Positions 35,539 to 43,767 of a stretch of DNA of 64,000 bases are shown here, piece after piece. Each line of letters begins with the position of its first letter. Position 1 is the first letter of the stretch. The stretch covers positions 1-64,000 of the forward strand of contig NZ_BAAAXG010000012.1 in the NCBI RefSeq assembly GCF_039535475.1. The letters are read 5' to 3'. The position numbers and the translations under genes were made by a program. Under the pieces are notes generated by a model. It had not been told where the DNA came from. It saw nothing but the letters and a program-made list of their open reading frames with translations, and ran no database searches. This stretch comes from Streptomyces showdoensis. Lineage in GTDB: Bacteria; Actinomycetota; Actinomycetes; Streptomycetales; Streptomycetaceae.

Positions 35539-36873
35539 CTACAGTCCGACGTCGCGGGCCCGCAGGTCGGCCTGCGTCTCGCGGCGGACGAGCAGCCGTC
35601 CCGCCCCCGCCGCGACCGCCACCACCGGCGGGCGGCCGACCAGGTTGTACGAGGAGGCCATCGACAGGTGGTACGCGCCCGCCACCGGAACCGCCAGCAG
35701 ATCGCCCGGGCGCACGTCCGAGGGCAGCGGCACGTCCTCGGCGAGGACGTCCCCGGCCTCGCAGTGCCGCCCCACCACCGTCGCCCGCCGCGGACCGGCG
35801 GCCGACCGGCGCCCGATGAGCCGGGGCGCGTACCGCACCCCGTACAGCGCCGGGCGCGGGTTGTCGCTCATCCCGCCGTCCACGGCGACGAAGAAGCGCT
35901 CCGGCGTCGCCTTCACCGCGAGGACCCGGTAGACGACCACCCCGGCCGGGCCCGAGATGGCCCGCCCCGGCTCGACGATCAGCCGGGGCACGGGCAGTCC
36001 GGCGCCCGCGCAGCTCTCGGCCAGCTCGGCCCGCACCCGGCGGGCCAGGGCGGCCGGGTCGAGGGCGCGGTCGCCGGGGCGGTACGCGATGCCGTGCCCG
36101 CCGCCGAGGTCGAGCTCGGACAGCACCACGCCGTGCGCGTCCCGGGTGCGGGCCATCAGCCCCACCAGCCGTCGGACGGCGACCAGATACGGCTTGACGT
36201 CCGTGATCTGCGAGCCGAGGTGGCAGTGCAGCCCGGTGAGCCGCAGCCGGGGCTGGCCGAGGAGGCGGGCGATCGCGTGCTGGGCGTGGCCGTCGCGCAG
36301 CGACAGGCCGAACTTCTGGTCGTCGGAGCCGGTGCGGACCTTGGCGTGGCCGCCCGCGCTGATGCCGGGGGTCACCCGCAGCATCACCCGCTGCCGCTCG
36401 CCCGGGCCGACGGCGGCGGCGATCCGCGCGATCTCGGCGGGGCTGTCGATGACGATCCGGCCGACGCCGAGGCGCAGCGCGGTCCGCAGGTCCTCCGGGG
36501 ACTTGGCGTTGCCGTGCAGCAGGATCCGCTCGGGCGGGAAGCCGGTGGTGACGGCGAGTTCGAGCTCCCCGGCCGAGCAGACGTCGAGGCCGAGGCCCTC
36601 CTCCTCGACCCAGTGGGCGAGGGCGCGGCACAGGAACGCCTTGGCCGCGTAGTGGACATCGGCCCCGGGGAAGGCGTCCCGGTAGGCGCGGCAGCGGTCG
36701 CGGACCTCGGCCTCGTCGAGGACGTAGACGGGAGTGCCGTGGCTCTCGGCGAGCTCGTCGAGGGCCACTCCGCCGACGTACAGGCGCCCGTCGGGCCGCT
36801 CGACCGTACGGGCGGGCCAGACGGACAGGTCACCCGCGGGGACGGCGACCGGCGGCAGGGGCGTCACGGTCAT
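35539..36873 (-). CDS. lysA: Diaminopimelate decarboxylase
   Basis: A 444-residue PLP fold-III decarboxylase converting meso-diaminopimelate to lysine. PLP Lys78 sits in VHYAAKAFLC; other motifs are LDVCSAGELELA, LHCHLGSQI, DLGGGHGIAY, EPGRAISG, GRHCEAGDVL and the C-terminal SMASSYNLVGRPPVV. The YHLSMASSYN ending is typical of actinomycete copies. Streptomyces often carry more than one lysA-like gene; there is no argS/thrA context here, so this may be an accessory copy. A downstream SAV_915 gene order suggests co-transcription. Confidence 0.9.
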   Translation of the reverse strand: MTVTPLPPVAVPAGDLSVWPARTVERPDGRLYVGGVALDELAESHGTPVYVLDEAEVRDRCRAYRDAFPGADVHYAAKAFLCRALAHWVEEEGLGLDVCSAGELELAVTTGFPPERILLHGNAKSPEDLRTALRLGVGRIVIDSPAEIARIAAAVGPGERQRVMLRVTPGISAGGHAKVRTGSDDQKFGLSLRDGHAQHAIARLLGQPRLRLTGLHCHLGSQITDVKPYLVAVRRLVGLMARTRDAHGVVLSELDLGGGHGIAYRPGDRALDPAALARRVRAELAESCAGAGLPVPRLIVEPGRAISGPAGVVVYRVLAVKATPERFFVAVDGGMSDNPRPALYGVRYAPRLIGRRSAAGPRRATVVGRHCEAGDVLAEDVPLPSDVRPGDLLAVPVAGAYHLSMASSYNLVGRPPVVAVAAGAGRLLVRRETQADLRARDVGL

Positions 36874-36887
36874 CTCGGCGCCGCCCT

Positions 36888-37373
36888 TCAGCGCGCGGAG
36901 GCGGTCAGGGGGCGGGTGGCGGCCCTTCCCGGGCATGGCCCGGGCACGGCCGGACCAGGGGCGGCCGGAGCCGGAGGGACCGGGCCAGGGGCGGCCGGAG
37001 CCGGAGGGACCGGGCCAGGGGCGGCCGGAGCCGGGCGGACCTGAGCGGGGATGGCCGGAGCCGGGCGGATCGGAGCGGGGGCGGCCGTCAGCGTCGGGTC
37101 GACGGTCAGGATGTCGACGCCCAGCGGGCGGACGAGCGCCCGCAGCGCGGGCTCGGAGAGCGCCGTCCACGGCTGCTCGGCGCCGAGGACGGAGCGGAGC
37201 CGGGCGGGCGTCGTGAACGCGACCGCCGTACGGGCTCCGACGGGGGTGCGGAAGAGGCGGGCGGCGCAGCCGTGGGCGACCGGCCGGACGGGGACGCAGA
37301 GCCGTCCGGCCGGCGCATGTTCAGCCGGCTCGGGATCGTCGCCGTACAGGTCTCCGCACTGGACGTGGGTCAT
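36888..37373 (-). CDS. SAV_915 family protein with Pro/Ala repeat tail
   Basis: A 161-residue small actinobacterial protein. The conserved part (about 20-100) shows LCVPVRPVAHGCAARLFRTP, GARTAVAFTTPARLRSVLG and WTALSEPALRALVRPLG, the SAV_915 pattern. The C-terminal third is PAPAAPGPVPP repeated, encoded by 30-bp tandem repeats. Function unknown; relatives often lie beside regulatory or secondary-metabolism genes. It ends 14 bp before the lysA start on the same strand. Confidence 0.7.
   Translation of the reverse strand: MTHVQCGDLYGDDPEPAEHAPAGRLCVPVRPVAHGCAARLFRTPVGARTAVAFTTPARLRSVLGAEQPWTALSEPALRALVRPLGVDILTVDPTLTAAPAPIRPAPAIPAQVRPAPAAPGPVPPAPAAPGPVPPAPAAPGPAVPGPCPGRAATRPLTASAR
36961..37080 (-). 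repeat. Four 30-bp tandem repeats in the SAV_915 gene
   Basis: Units at 36961-36990 and 36991-37020 are identical; those at 37021-37050 and 37051-37080 are diverged. On the coding strand they give the Pro/Ala/Gly tail. Near identity points to recent expansion, in frame. Confidence 0.9.
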
Positions 37374-37610
37374 GGTTCCTCCCGGAACGGGCGTGCGTCC
37401 CGGCGTCGTTCGCGCCGGGGCCGACCCCGAAGCTACGCCCGCCGCGTCCGCCCGGGAGCTCCCCTGACGTACCCCTGACGGTGGTTTGACGCGAATCGTG
37501 CGCTGAAACGGCCAGGTCGGCCGAGGTGCGACGGGCGGGCCGCGGCCGGTCCGTGACGAGATTGCGCGATCACCTCGATCCGCGCGCGGTGAGCTGGCAC
37601 GCTTGCCGTC

Positions 37611-38729
37611 GTGACGTACGTCGTAACCGTGGAAACGCGCATACCCGGCGGTGCTCCGGAGCTGGACGAGCTGAGCAGGGTCGGGGCCGGGACGCTGCTG
37701 GAGCGGGGGTTCGACTCCGTGGCGGGGGTCGAGGGGCCCGACGGGGTGGAGGTCGACGTCCTCGACGTCGTGGTCGGGGTCCATCCGGGCGGGGCGATCC
37801 TGAAGGTGTTCGTCGAGGCGCCCTCGCTGGAGGTCGCGGAGGACGCGGTCGGCTCCGTGACCCAGGAGGTGCTCGAACGCTCCGAGGTGCTGGCCGAGTG
37901 GGTGGTGGAGAGCAGCGAGGTCAAGCTGCACACCGATCTCGCCCGGGAGAGCCTGGAGGCCGCCGACGGGCCCGACGCCCCGCCCAGCGATCCGCAGGTG
38001 CGGCGCGCCCAGCACGCCCTGAAGGCCGCCGAGACCTTCGAGACGGCCGAGGAGACGCACGACCCCGAGGCGGAGATCCGGGCCATGGCCGCGCGGCTGC
38101 GGTCCTTCACCCCGGCCACGTTCGGGGTGGCCGACCCCGTGGACGAGTTCGGCGTCGGGCCCGGCGGCGCCGAACTGGCCGCCGGTGCCCTGGTGTACGG
38201 CGCCGAGGTGCTGATCGACGAGCTGTACGACGACGTGCAGGCGCTCGCCGATGAGGACACGAACGTCGCCGGCTGCGAGGGCCACCTCTGGCACCTGGAC
38301 CAGCTGCCGGCGCGCTACGCCTCCCGGTACGACGAGCTGTTCGCCCGCCGCTTCCTGGTCACCGCCGTCGCCCTCACCACCCGTTTCACCGACGGCGGCT
38401 TCGAGCGGCTCGGCTGCCTGGCCGAGGAACTGGTCCTGAAGTTCCTGCTGGAACAGGCGCACGTCACCCTCGACCTCTACGGCCTCCTGGACGACGAGGT
38501 CACGGCGGCGCTGGAGTGCTTCGCCACGGAGGTCTACGAGGACGGGGACTTCGAGTGGCTCTTCGACGGCGGGGCGGAGGGGGCCGAGCGGGCCGAGGAG
38601 GCGGACGGAGCCGACGGGCCGGACGGACCCGCCCCCGGCTTCGGCACCTGGTTCACCCCTTTCGGTGAGGACCGTTACGTGCACCCGTACGCGGCCGACG
38701 AACACGTCCAGGAGCCCGAGGACGCGTAG
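37611..38729 (+). CDS. Conserved acidic hypothetical protein
   Basis: A 372-residue, very acidic protein I do not recognise. The N-terminus (VVTVETRIPGGAPELDELSR) looks like a beta-alpha domain. The middle (about 115-150) is a charged helix, and residues 185-320 form a helical block with LPARYASRYDELFARRFLV and CLAEELVLKFLLEQAHVTL. The C-terminus is Asp/Glu-rich and ends DRYVHPYAADEHVQEPEDA. No signal peptide or membrane span. GTG 37611. Coding bias is strong and it stands alone. Function unknown. Confidence 0.7.
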   Translation: MTYVVTVETRIPGGAPELDELSRVGAGTLLERGFDSVAGVEGPDGVEVDVLDVVVGVHPGGAILKVFVEAPSLEVAEDAVGSVTQEVLERSEVLAEWVVESSEVKLHTDLARESLEAADGPDAPPSDPQVRRAQHALKAAETFETAEETHDPEAEIRAMAARLRSFTPATFGVADPVDEFGVGPGGAELAAGALVYGAEVLIDELYDDVQALADEDTNVAGCEGHLWHLDQLPARYASRYDELFARRFLVTAVALTTRFTDGGFERLGCLAEELVLKFLLEQAHVTLDLYGLLDDEVTAALECFATEVYEDGDFEWLFDGGAEGAERAEEADGADGPDGPAPGFGTWFTPFGEDRYVHPYAADEHVQEPEDA

Positions 38730-38847
38730 GGCGCCCGGACGGGCCCGGTCCCGCGGTCCGGAAGTCGACCCGGTCCGCCGCCCCGGAAGTCGACCCGGGC
38801 GGTCCGGCTCAGTAGGCTCGGCGGGCCGTCCGGGAGAAGGAGAAGCA

Positions 38848-39507
38848 GTGTTCGTCAAGGTGTGCGGGCTCGCCACGACCGCCGACATCGACGTGGCCGC
38901 GGAGGCCGGGGCGGACGCGATCGGCCTGGTGATCAGCCGGACCAGCGTCCGCGGCCTCGACTGGGACCGGGCGGTCGCCCTCGCGGCCCACGTGCCCTCC
39001 CACGTACGGTCCGTCCTCGTCGTCAACGACACGGCCGCCGCCGACGCCGCCCGCGCGGCGAACGAGCTCGGCGTCGACGCGCTCCAGCTGCACGGCACGT
39101 ACACCAGGGCCGACTTCGACGAGGCGGCCCGCACCTTCCCCCGGCTTTGGCGGGCCACCTCCCTGAACGAGAAGCCCGACACCCGCGTCGGCGCCTACGG
39201 CGAGGAGGTGCTGCTGCTCGACTCGCCGCGCGCCGGATCCGGCGCCCGCTGGGACCTCTCCCTGCTCGACGCGGCCCGCCCCGAGGGCGCCTGGCTCCTC
39301 GCCGGCGGCCTCGGCCCCGACAACGTCGCCGAGGCGATCCGGCAGGCCGACCCCTGGGGCGTCGACGTCTCCAGCGGCGTGGAGTCCGCCCCCGGCGTCA
39401 AGGACCACGCCCGCATCCACGCCTTCGTCACGGCGGCGAGGACCGCGGCGGGCCGGGACCATGGACAGCCTCAGGACCGGGGCCGGGAGCAGGACCGGGG
39501 CCGGTAG
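38848..39507 (+). CDS. trpF: Phosphoribosylanthranilate isomerase
   Basis: A 219-residue TIM barrel catalysing the third committed step of tryptophan synthesis. FVKVCGLATTADID carries the catalytic Cys (KICG motif), GVDALQLHG the middle strand, and GVDVSSGVESAPGVKDHARI the catalytic Asp and phosphate site. AAGGAG precedes GTG 38848. The C-terminal 20 residues (QDRGREQDRGR) are an unconserved repeat-like tail. No other trp gene is adjacent, which is common for trpF in Streptomyces. Confidence 0.9.
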   Translation: MFVKVCGLATTADIDVAAEAGADAIGLVISRTSVRGLDWDRAVALAAHVPSHVRSVLVVNDTAAADAARAANELGVDALQLHGTYTRADFDEAARTFPRLWRATSLNEKPDTRVGAYGEEVLLLDSPRAGSGARWDLSLLDAARPEGAWLLAGGLGPDNVAEAIRQADPWGVDVSSGVESAPGVKDHARIHAFVTAARTAAGRDHGQPQDRGREQDRGR

Positions 39508-39518
39508 CAGGGCCCGGG

Positions 39519-39660
39519 CTAGGGCTCCCGGTCGCCCACCCAGCGCCAGAAGTCGACCGTCATCCGCTCGTAGCGGATGCCGAACTCCAGGGCCTCGCGC
39601 CGGCCCCGGCCCGCCCCGGCCCTACCGACGAGTTCGGGCCGGACGCGGGCATGACCGTGC
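39519..39660 (-). pseudogene. Possible gene remnant (C-terminal end only)
   Basis: On the minus strand about 26 codons, EALEFGIRYERMTVDFWRWV then GDREP and stop, read like the end of a real protein. The upstream part in that frame degrades into Gly/Arg/Pro low complexity with no start. It is probably the leftover tail of a gene lost at the edge of the cluster. I cannot name the parent family with confidence. Confidence 0.35.
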
Positions 39661-39746
39661 CCCGGCGGCGGGGGACGGCGCGCCGGGGCACGGGGATCGG
39701 GGGAGAGAGCGGGAGGGGCGGGCGGGAGGCTGCCGGTGGGGTGCTG

Positions 39747-39775
39747 GGTCGTGTCCGGAAGGTCCCGACACGACC
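39747..39775 (-). terminator. Hairpin terminator overlapping the racemase-like stop codon
   Basis: GGTCGTGTC (39747-39755) pairs with GACACGACC (39767-39775), which merges into the stop codon. It ends the left arm of the cluster. The same CTAGG-CGTGTC style element recurs at 26165 and 54363. Confidence 0.75.
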
Positions 39776-40548
39776 TAGCGCGCGCCGAAGAGCGTGCCGT
39801 GGCGTTCGTCGCCCCACTCGCCCGCCGCGCGCAGCCCGTACCAGAGCACGGACTGGTTGGCGGTGACGACCGGGACGTCCAGCACCTTCTCGAGGAGGGG
39901 GACCACCGCCTGGCTGCGGAAGCCGCTGCCGGGCACGAGCACCCCGTCCGCCCGGCCGCCCGTCGCCTCGAAGGCGGCGGTGGTCTGGCGCAGCACCTCG
40001 TCGGGGTCGATCGCCCAGCGGGCACCCTCGTCGAAGGCGTTGTACGGCGGGACGTGCGCCCACTCCGGGCCGAGCTCGAAGGGGTGGACGAACACCTCCT
40101 CGACGCCGTGCCCCGTCAGGTACGCCTCGGCGGCGCGGTGCGTCGGCGGGGTGAACCAGGGCGGCATCACCACCAGCGGGCGCCGTACGGAGACGGCGGC
40201 CAGCGCCTCGGTCAGGGCCTGGCCCGAGGTGTACACCGGCGTGCCGTGGGAGTGCGCGAGGGCGGCCTCGGCGAACTCGGCGTCGAATCCCTCCCCGCCG
40301 AAGAAGCTCGGCGAGCCGAAGCAGAACGCGATCCGGTCGACCCCGAGCCGGCCGAGGAAGTCCAGCGAGCGGACCACGTCGGGCGCGTCGGCGAGCAGCG
40401 TGGCCGTGCTGCCGGTGTACTCGGCGTCGTCGAGCCGCGGGCACTCGAAGCGGGCGGTGTGGACGCTGGTGCCCTCCGGGGCCGTCCGCCAGATCTCGGT
40501 CTCGGGGACGGGATCGTTGTGGATGACGAGGATGCCCAGCCGGGTCAT
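39775..40548 (-). CDS. Asp/Glu racemase / maleate isomerase superfamily protein, copy 1
   Basis: A 257-residue protein with the two-lobed fold of maleate isomerase and arylmalonate decarboxylase. Hallmarks: RLGILVIHNDPVPETE, the first-Cys loop IAFCFGSPSFFGG (Cys76), PFELGPEWAHVP, and the second loop VLVPGSGFRS then VVTANQSVLWYGL. The second catalytic Cys of racemases and isomerases (SCTNLR) is replaced (Gly207), leaving one Cys, so normal two-base racemisation is unlikely. ATG 40548 overlaps the MFS stop. A paralogue lies at 50954 in the same cluster. The role may be hydrolysis or isomerisation of a maleamate/maleimide-like unit, by inference. Confidence 0.8.
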   Translation of the reverse strand: MTRLGILVIHNDPVPETEIWRTAPEGTSVHTARFECPRLDDAEYTGSTATLLADAPDVVRSLDFLGRLGVDRIAFCFGSPSFFGGEGFDAEFAEAALAHSHGTPVYTSGQALTEALAAVSVRRPLVVMPPWFTPPTHRAAEAYLTGHGVEEVFVHPFELGPEWAHVPPYNAFDEGARWAIDPDEVLRQTTAAFEATGGRADGVLVPGSGFRSQAVVPLLEKVLDVPVVTANQSVLWYGLRAAGEWGDERHGTLFGAR

Positions 40549-41933
40549 GCCGCCGAGTCCTTTCCGCGCAGGCCCGCGAAGCCCCGCCAGCCCCACAGGG
40601 CGCCCACCACGGCGATGGCGGCGGCCAGCAGGAAGCCGGGCAGGAAGCGGGAGTCGGCCGGCTGGTCGCCCAGCAGGATGACCAGGACGGCCACGCCGAG
40701 CGCGCCGCCCGCGTACTGACTGGTCGTCATGAGGGCGCCCGCGACGCCCTGGTTGGCGTCGTCGACGTCCCGGGTGCCGCCGACGAACATCGAGGTGTAG
40801 ATCATGCCGTGGCCCAGGCCGGAGACGATCAGGCCCGGCAGCAGGCCGGCCCAGTACGAGGTCTGGTGGACGCCGAGGGCGAGCAGCACCAGACCGGCCG
40901 CGCCGACCAGGAAGGCGATCGGCGTGCTGATCCCGACCCCCACCTTCGGGATGATCCTGCCGGCGATCATGTTGCCGAGGGTGATGCAGACCGCCAGCGG
41001 CAGGAAGGCGATGCCGGCGGCGAGCGGGGCCATGTCCCGGTTCTCCTGGAGGAAGAGCGTCACCAGGTAGAACTCGACGCCCGCCACGCTGGCCATGTAC
41101 AGCGCGGTCGCGCCGCAGCCGACGAGCAGGGTGCGGGTGCCGCGCAGCGACCGCTCGATCAGCGGCACGGAGCTGCTGCGCTCCCGCAGCACGAACACCA
41201 CCAGGCAGACCACCGCGGCGGCGAAGGAGATCAGCGTCGACGGCGCGGCCCAGCCCTCGCCCGCGGCGAAGGTGAGGCCGAAGACCGAGGCGAGCACGGT
41301 CGCCGTGCACACCACGGCGCTGAGGACGTTCAGCGGCTTCGCCGTGCGCACGTCCGCCTGGGCGAGGAAGCGCGGCGCGGCGAGCACGCAGATCAGCGCG
41401 AAGGGCAGGTTGACGAAGAAGGTCCACCGCCAGGACACCGTCGTGAGCAGGCCGCCCACGACGACTCCGGCGGCCAGACCGCTGGCGCCGACGGTGCCCC
41501 ACACGGCCATCGCCCGGGTGCGTTCCCGGCCCGCCTCGAAGCTGGTGTTCAGCAGGGCGAGGATCGAGGGCTGCAGCGCGGCGGCGGCGACGCCCTGCGC
41601 GGCCCGGGCGAGCAGCAGCACGGCCGCTCCGGCCGCGAGGCCGCCGGCCAGCGAGGCCAGGCCGAAGAGGCCGAGCGAGGCGATGAACAGGGTGCGGGGG
41701 CCGATCCGGTCGGCGATCCGGCCGCCGAGGATCAGGAAGCCGGCGAAGAACACGCTGTAGGCGCTGACCACCCACTGCATCGCCGACCCGGACAGGTCCA
41801 GGTCCGCGCTCATGCTGGGCATGGCGACGAAGATGACGGAGAAGTCCAGCGCGATCAGGAACTGCGCGGCGGAGATGGTCAGCAGGCTGCCCGTGACGCT
41901 CCGCTTCGGTGTGGAGGTGAGTGTGGCTGTCAT
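40545..41933 (-). CDS. DHA2-type (14-helix) MFS drug exporter
   Basis: A 462-residue proton-driven exporter. It begins LLTISAAQFLIALDFSVIFV with the DHA2 motif LDFSVxxVAMP, has motif A GGRIADRIGPRTLF and motif C ASGLAAGVVVGGLL, and 14 predicted helices. The last codons overlap the racemase-like gene; the HAD gene is 35 bp upstream. Its position inside the C-nucleoside cluster suggests product export and self-protection. Confidence 0.9.
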   Translation of the reverse strand: MTATLTSTPKRSVTGSLLTISAAQFLIALDFSVIFVAMPSMSADLDLSGSAMQWVVSAYSVFFAGFLILGGRIADRIGPRTLFIASLGLFGLASLAGGLAAGAAVLLLARAAQGVAAAALQPSILALLNTSFEAGRERTRAMAVWGTVGASGLAAGVVVGGLLTTVSWRWTFFVNLPFALICVLAAPRFLAQADVRTAKPLNVLSAVVCTATVLASVFGLTFAAGEGWAAPSTLISFAAAVVCLVVFVLRERSSSVPLIERSLRGTRTLLVGCGATALYMASVAGVEFYLVTLFLQENRDMAPLAAGIAFLPLAVCITLGNMIAGRIIPKVGVGISTPIAFLVGAAGLVLLALGVHQTSYWAGLLPGLIVSGLGHGMIYTSMFVGGTRDVDDANQGVAGALMTTSQYAGGALGVAVLVILLGDQPADSRFLPGFLLAAAIAVVGALWGWRGFAGLRGKDSAA

Positions 41934-41968
41934 GTCCCCTGGTCTCTACGGTTCGCTGGTACGGGCTT

Positions 41969-42709
41969 CTAGTGCGGTGCGGACAGCGGCGGCGCGGTCG
42001 GCGGCGGTGCGGACAGCGGCGGCGCGGGCAGCGGTGTGGCGGACGGCGGTGCTGCGGTCAGCGTGCCGAGGACGGCGGTGAGCGCGTCGACGGAGCGGAC
42101 GACGGTGTGCGCCCCCGCCTCGTGCAGCGCCTCCTCGGTGGCGACGCCGTAGGTGACGCCGACCGCGCGCATCCCCGCCGAGCGGGCCATCCGCATGTCG
42201 TCGACGGCGTCCCCGACCACCACGCAGGCCTCCGGGCCGCGGCCCAGTTCCCGCGCGGCCAGCAGGGCCAGGTCCGGGTGCGGCTTGCCGCGCTCGGCCA
42301 TGCCGTGGCAGACGACGGCGTGGAACAGCTCGTACAGTCCGGCGGGCTTGAGGAGTTCCTCCGCGCTGGGCCTGATCTTGCTGGTCACGATGGCGATCTG
42401 GTGCCCCTCGTCGCGCAGCCCTTCGAGGAGGGCGCGGATGCCGGGGAAGACCAGCTCGCGGGCGCGCGGCACGGCCTGCTCGCGGAAGAGGCGGCGGAAG
42501 AGTTCGACCGCGGCGGTCACCTCGGCGTGGTCCTCGGGCAGCTCCGTCAGCTGGGCGAAGGAGGCGGCCAGCGGCCGGCCGATGGTCGCCCGCACCCGCG
42601 CGTCGGAGGCGCTGCGGCCCCGTTCGGCGAGGGTCGCGTGGAGGGTGTCGGCGATGGCGGACGGCGTGTCGAGCAGGGTGCCGTCCAGGTCGAAGAGGAC
42701 CGCGCTCAC
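41969..42709 (-). CDS. HAD family phosphatase, C-nucleoside 5'-phosphate phosphatase candidate
   Basis: A 246-residue HAD hydrolase (phosphoglycolate phosphatase-like). Motif I VLFDLDGTLLD (Asp7, Asp9), motif II IVTSK, motif III GKPHPD and motif IV VVGDAVDDM are intact. GTG 42709 overlaps the PsuG-type gene stop (GTGA), so the two are made together. In alnumycin, and in showdomycin-type systems, a PsuG homologue joins ribose 5-phosphate through C-C and a HAD enzyme then removes the phosphate; this pair fits that logic. The C-terminal 25 residues are a Pro-rich tail from 30-bp repeats. Confidence 0.88.
   Translation of the reverse strand: MSAVLFDLDGTLLDTPSAIADTLHATLAERGRSASDARVRATIGRPLAASFAQLTELPEDHAEVTAAVELFRRLFREQAVPRARELVFPGIRALLEGLRDEGHQIAIVTSKIRPSAEELLKPAGLYELFHAVVCHGMAERGKPHPDLALLAARELGRGPEACVVVGDAVDDMRMARSAGMRAVGVTYGVATEEALHEAGAHTVVRSVDALTAVLGTLTAAPPSATPLPAPPLSAPPPTAPPLSAPH
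41975..42050 (-). repeat. 30-bp repeats encoding the Pro-rich HAD tail
   Basis: A GGTGCGGACAGCGGCGGCGC block recurs at a 30-bp period (about 41976 and 42006), with decayed copies beyond. On the coding strand it gives APPLSAPPPTAPPLSAPH. Confidence 0.7.
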
Positions 42710-43659
42710 CGCTGCTCCTCCTTGGCGAGGTGGACGGCGAACTCGGCCGCCAGCACGGTGGTCGACTTCAGCACCGAGCGGTTGGCGGCGGCGGTCCGGC
42801 CCTCGGTGGCCTCGGCGATGGCCTTGAGCAGGTACGGGGTGACGGCCGGGCCCGTGATCCCCTCGCGGGCGGCGAGCTCGGTCGCCTCGGCGAGGGCGTC
42901 GGCGATCTCCTGCGAGGGGATGCCGTCGTCCTCGGCGATGGGGTGGGTGACGAGGACGCTGGTGCCGTTGCCGGAGCGCCAGTGGGCCCAGGTGGCCCGG
43001 GCGACGTCGGACAGGTCGTCGAGGCGGTGCGGGTTGCGCACCCCGCTGGAGACCGACAGGTAGGCGGGGAAGTCGTCGCAGCGGTAGCCGATGACGGGGA
43101 TGCCCGCGGTCTCCAGCCACTCCAGGGTCCACTGGGGGTGCAGCATCGACTTCGCCCCGGCGCACACCACCGCGGTCCGCGTACGGGTGAACTGGACGAG
43201 GTCGGTGGAGATGTCGTAGCTGGCGGGGGCGTCGCGGTGGACGCCGCCGATGCCGGCGACCGCGAAGACCCGGATCCCGGCCAGTTCGGCGGCGAGCAGC
43301 GACGAGGACACGGTGGTGCCGCCGGGGCCGCCGCCTGCGAGGGTGACGCCGATGTCCCGGGTGGAGACCTTCGGCACCTTCCCGTACGCGCAGAACTCCT
43401 GGAGGAGCGCGTCGTCCAGGCCGACCCGGAGCTTCCCGCCGAGCAGCGCGATCCGGGCCGGTACGGCGCCCTGGGCGCGGATCCCGGCGTCCATCTCCCG
43501 GGCCAGCTCCAGGTTCTCCGGGTACGGGAAGCCGGACAGGACGGAGGATTCGAGGGCCACGACGGGTCTGCCGTGGGCCAGGGCTTCTGACACCTCCTCG
43601 CTGAGTGCGAGCAGAGTCGGGTCGAACGCCGGCGCACGAAGGTGCGAGGAGGTGGTCAT
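42706..43659 (-). CDS. sdmA-like: PsuG-family C-glycosynthase (pseudouridine-5'-phosphate glycosidase fold), SdmA-like
   Basis: A 317-residue protein of the pseudouridine-5'-phosphate glycosidase family, which makes or breaks the C-C bond between ribose 5-phosphate and a base. All catalytic positions of E. coli PsuG appear kept: Glu37 (VALESSVLSGFPYPEN), Lys97 (KVSTRDIG), Asp153 (SYDISTDL), Schiff-base Lys170 (CAGAKSML) and Asn293 (AAANRS). No PsuK-type kinase is present, arguing against pseudouridine breakdown. The overlap with a HAD phosphatase gene and the carrier/cyclase genes across the promoter point to C-nucleoside assembly as in SdmA (showdomycin), AlnA (alnumycin) and the minimycin enzyme. 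ATG 43659 follows AAAGGGGA. Key gene of the cluster. Confidence 0.92.
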   Translation of the reverse strand: MTTSSHLRAPAFDPTLLALSEEVSEALAHGRPVVALESSVLSGFPYPENLELAREMDAGIRAQGAVPARIALLGGKLRVGLDDALLQEFCAYGKVPKVSTRDIGVTLAGGGPGGTTVSSSLLAAELAGIRVFAVAGIGGVHRDAPASYDISTDLVQFTRTRTAVVCAGAKSMLHPQWTLEWLETAGIPVIGYRCDDFPAYLSVSSGVRNPHRLDDLSDVARATWAHWRSGNGTSVLVTHPIAEDDGIPSQEIADALAEATELAAREGITGPAVTPYLLKAIAEATEGRTAAANRSVLKSTTVLAAEFAVHLAKEEQR

Positions 43660-43767
43660 GAAGGATCCCCTTTGTGTTGCGTGGTGCTGTGCTGTGCGGT
43701 GCTGTCTCTCTGGTTCTCTCTGAATTTCTCCGGACGACGGGTGGAGACGACCGGTGAAGCGGACGCG

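Noticed and set aside
42706..43659. Pseudouridine catabolism (PsuG with PsuK)
   Set aside because: No pseudouridine kinase is present. The gene overlaps a HAD phosphatase and sits in a biosynthetic cluster.
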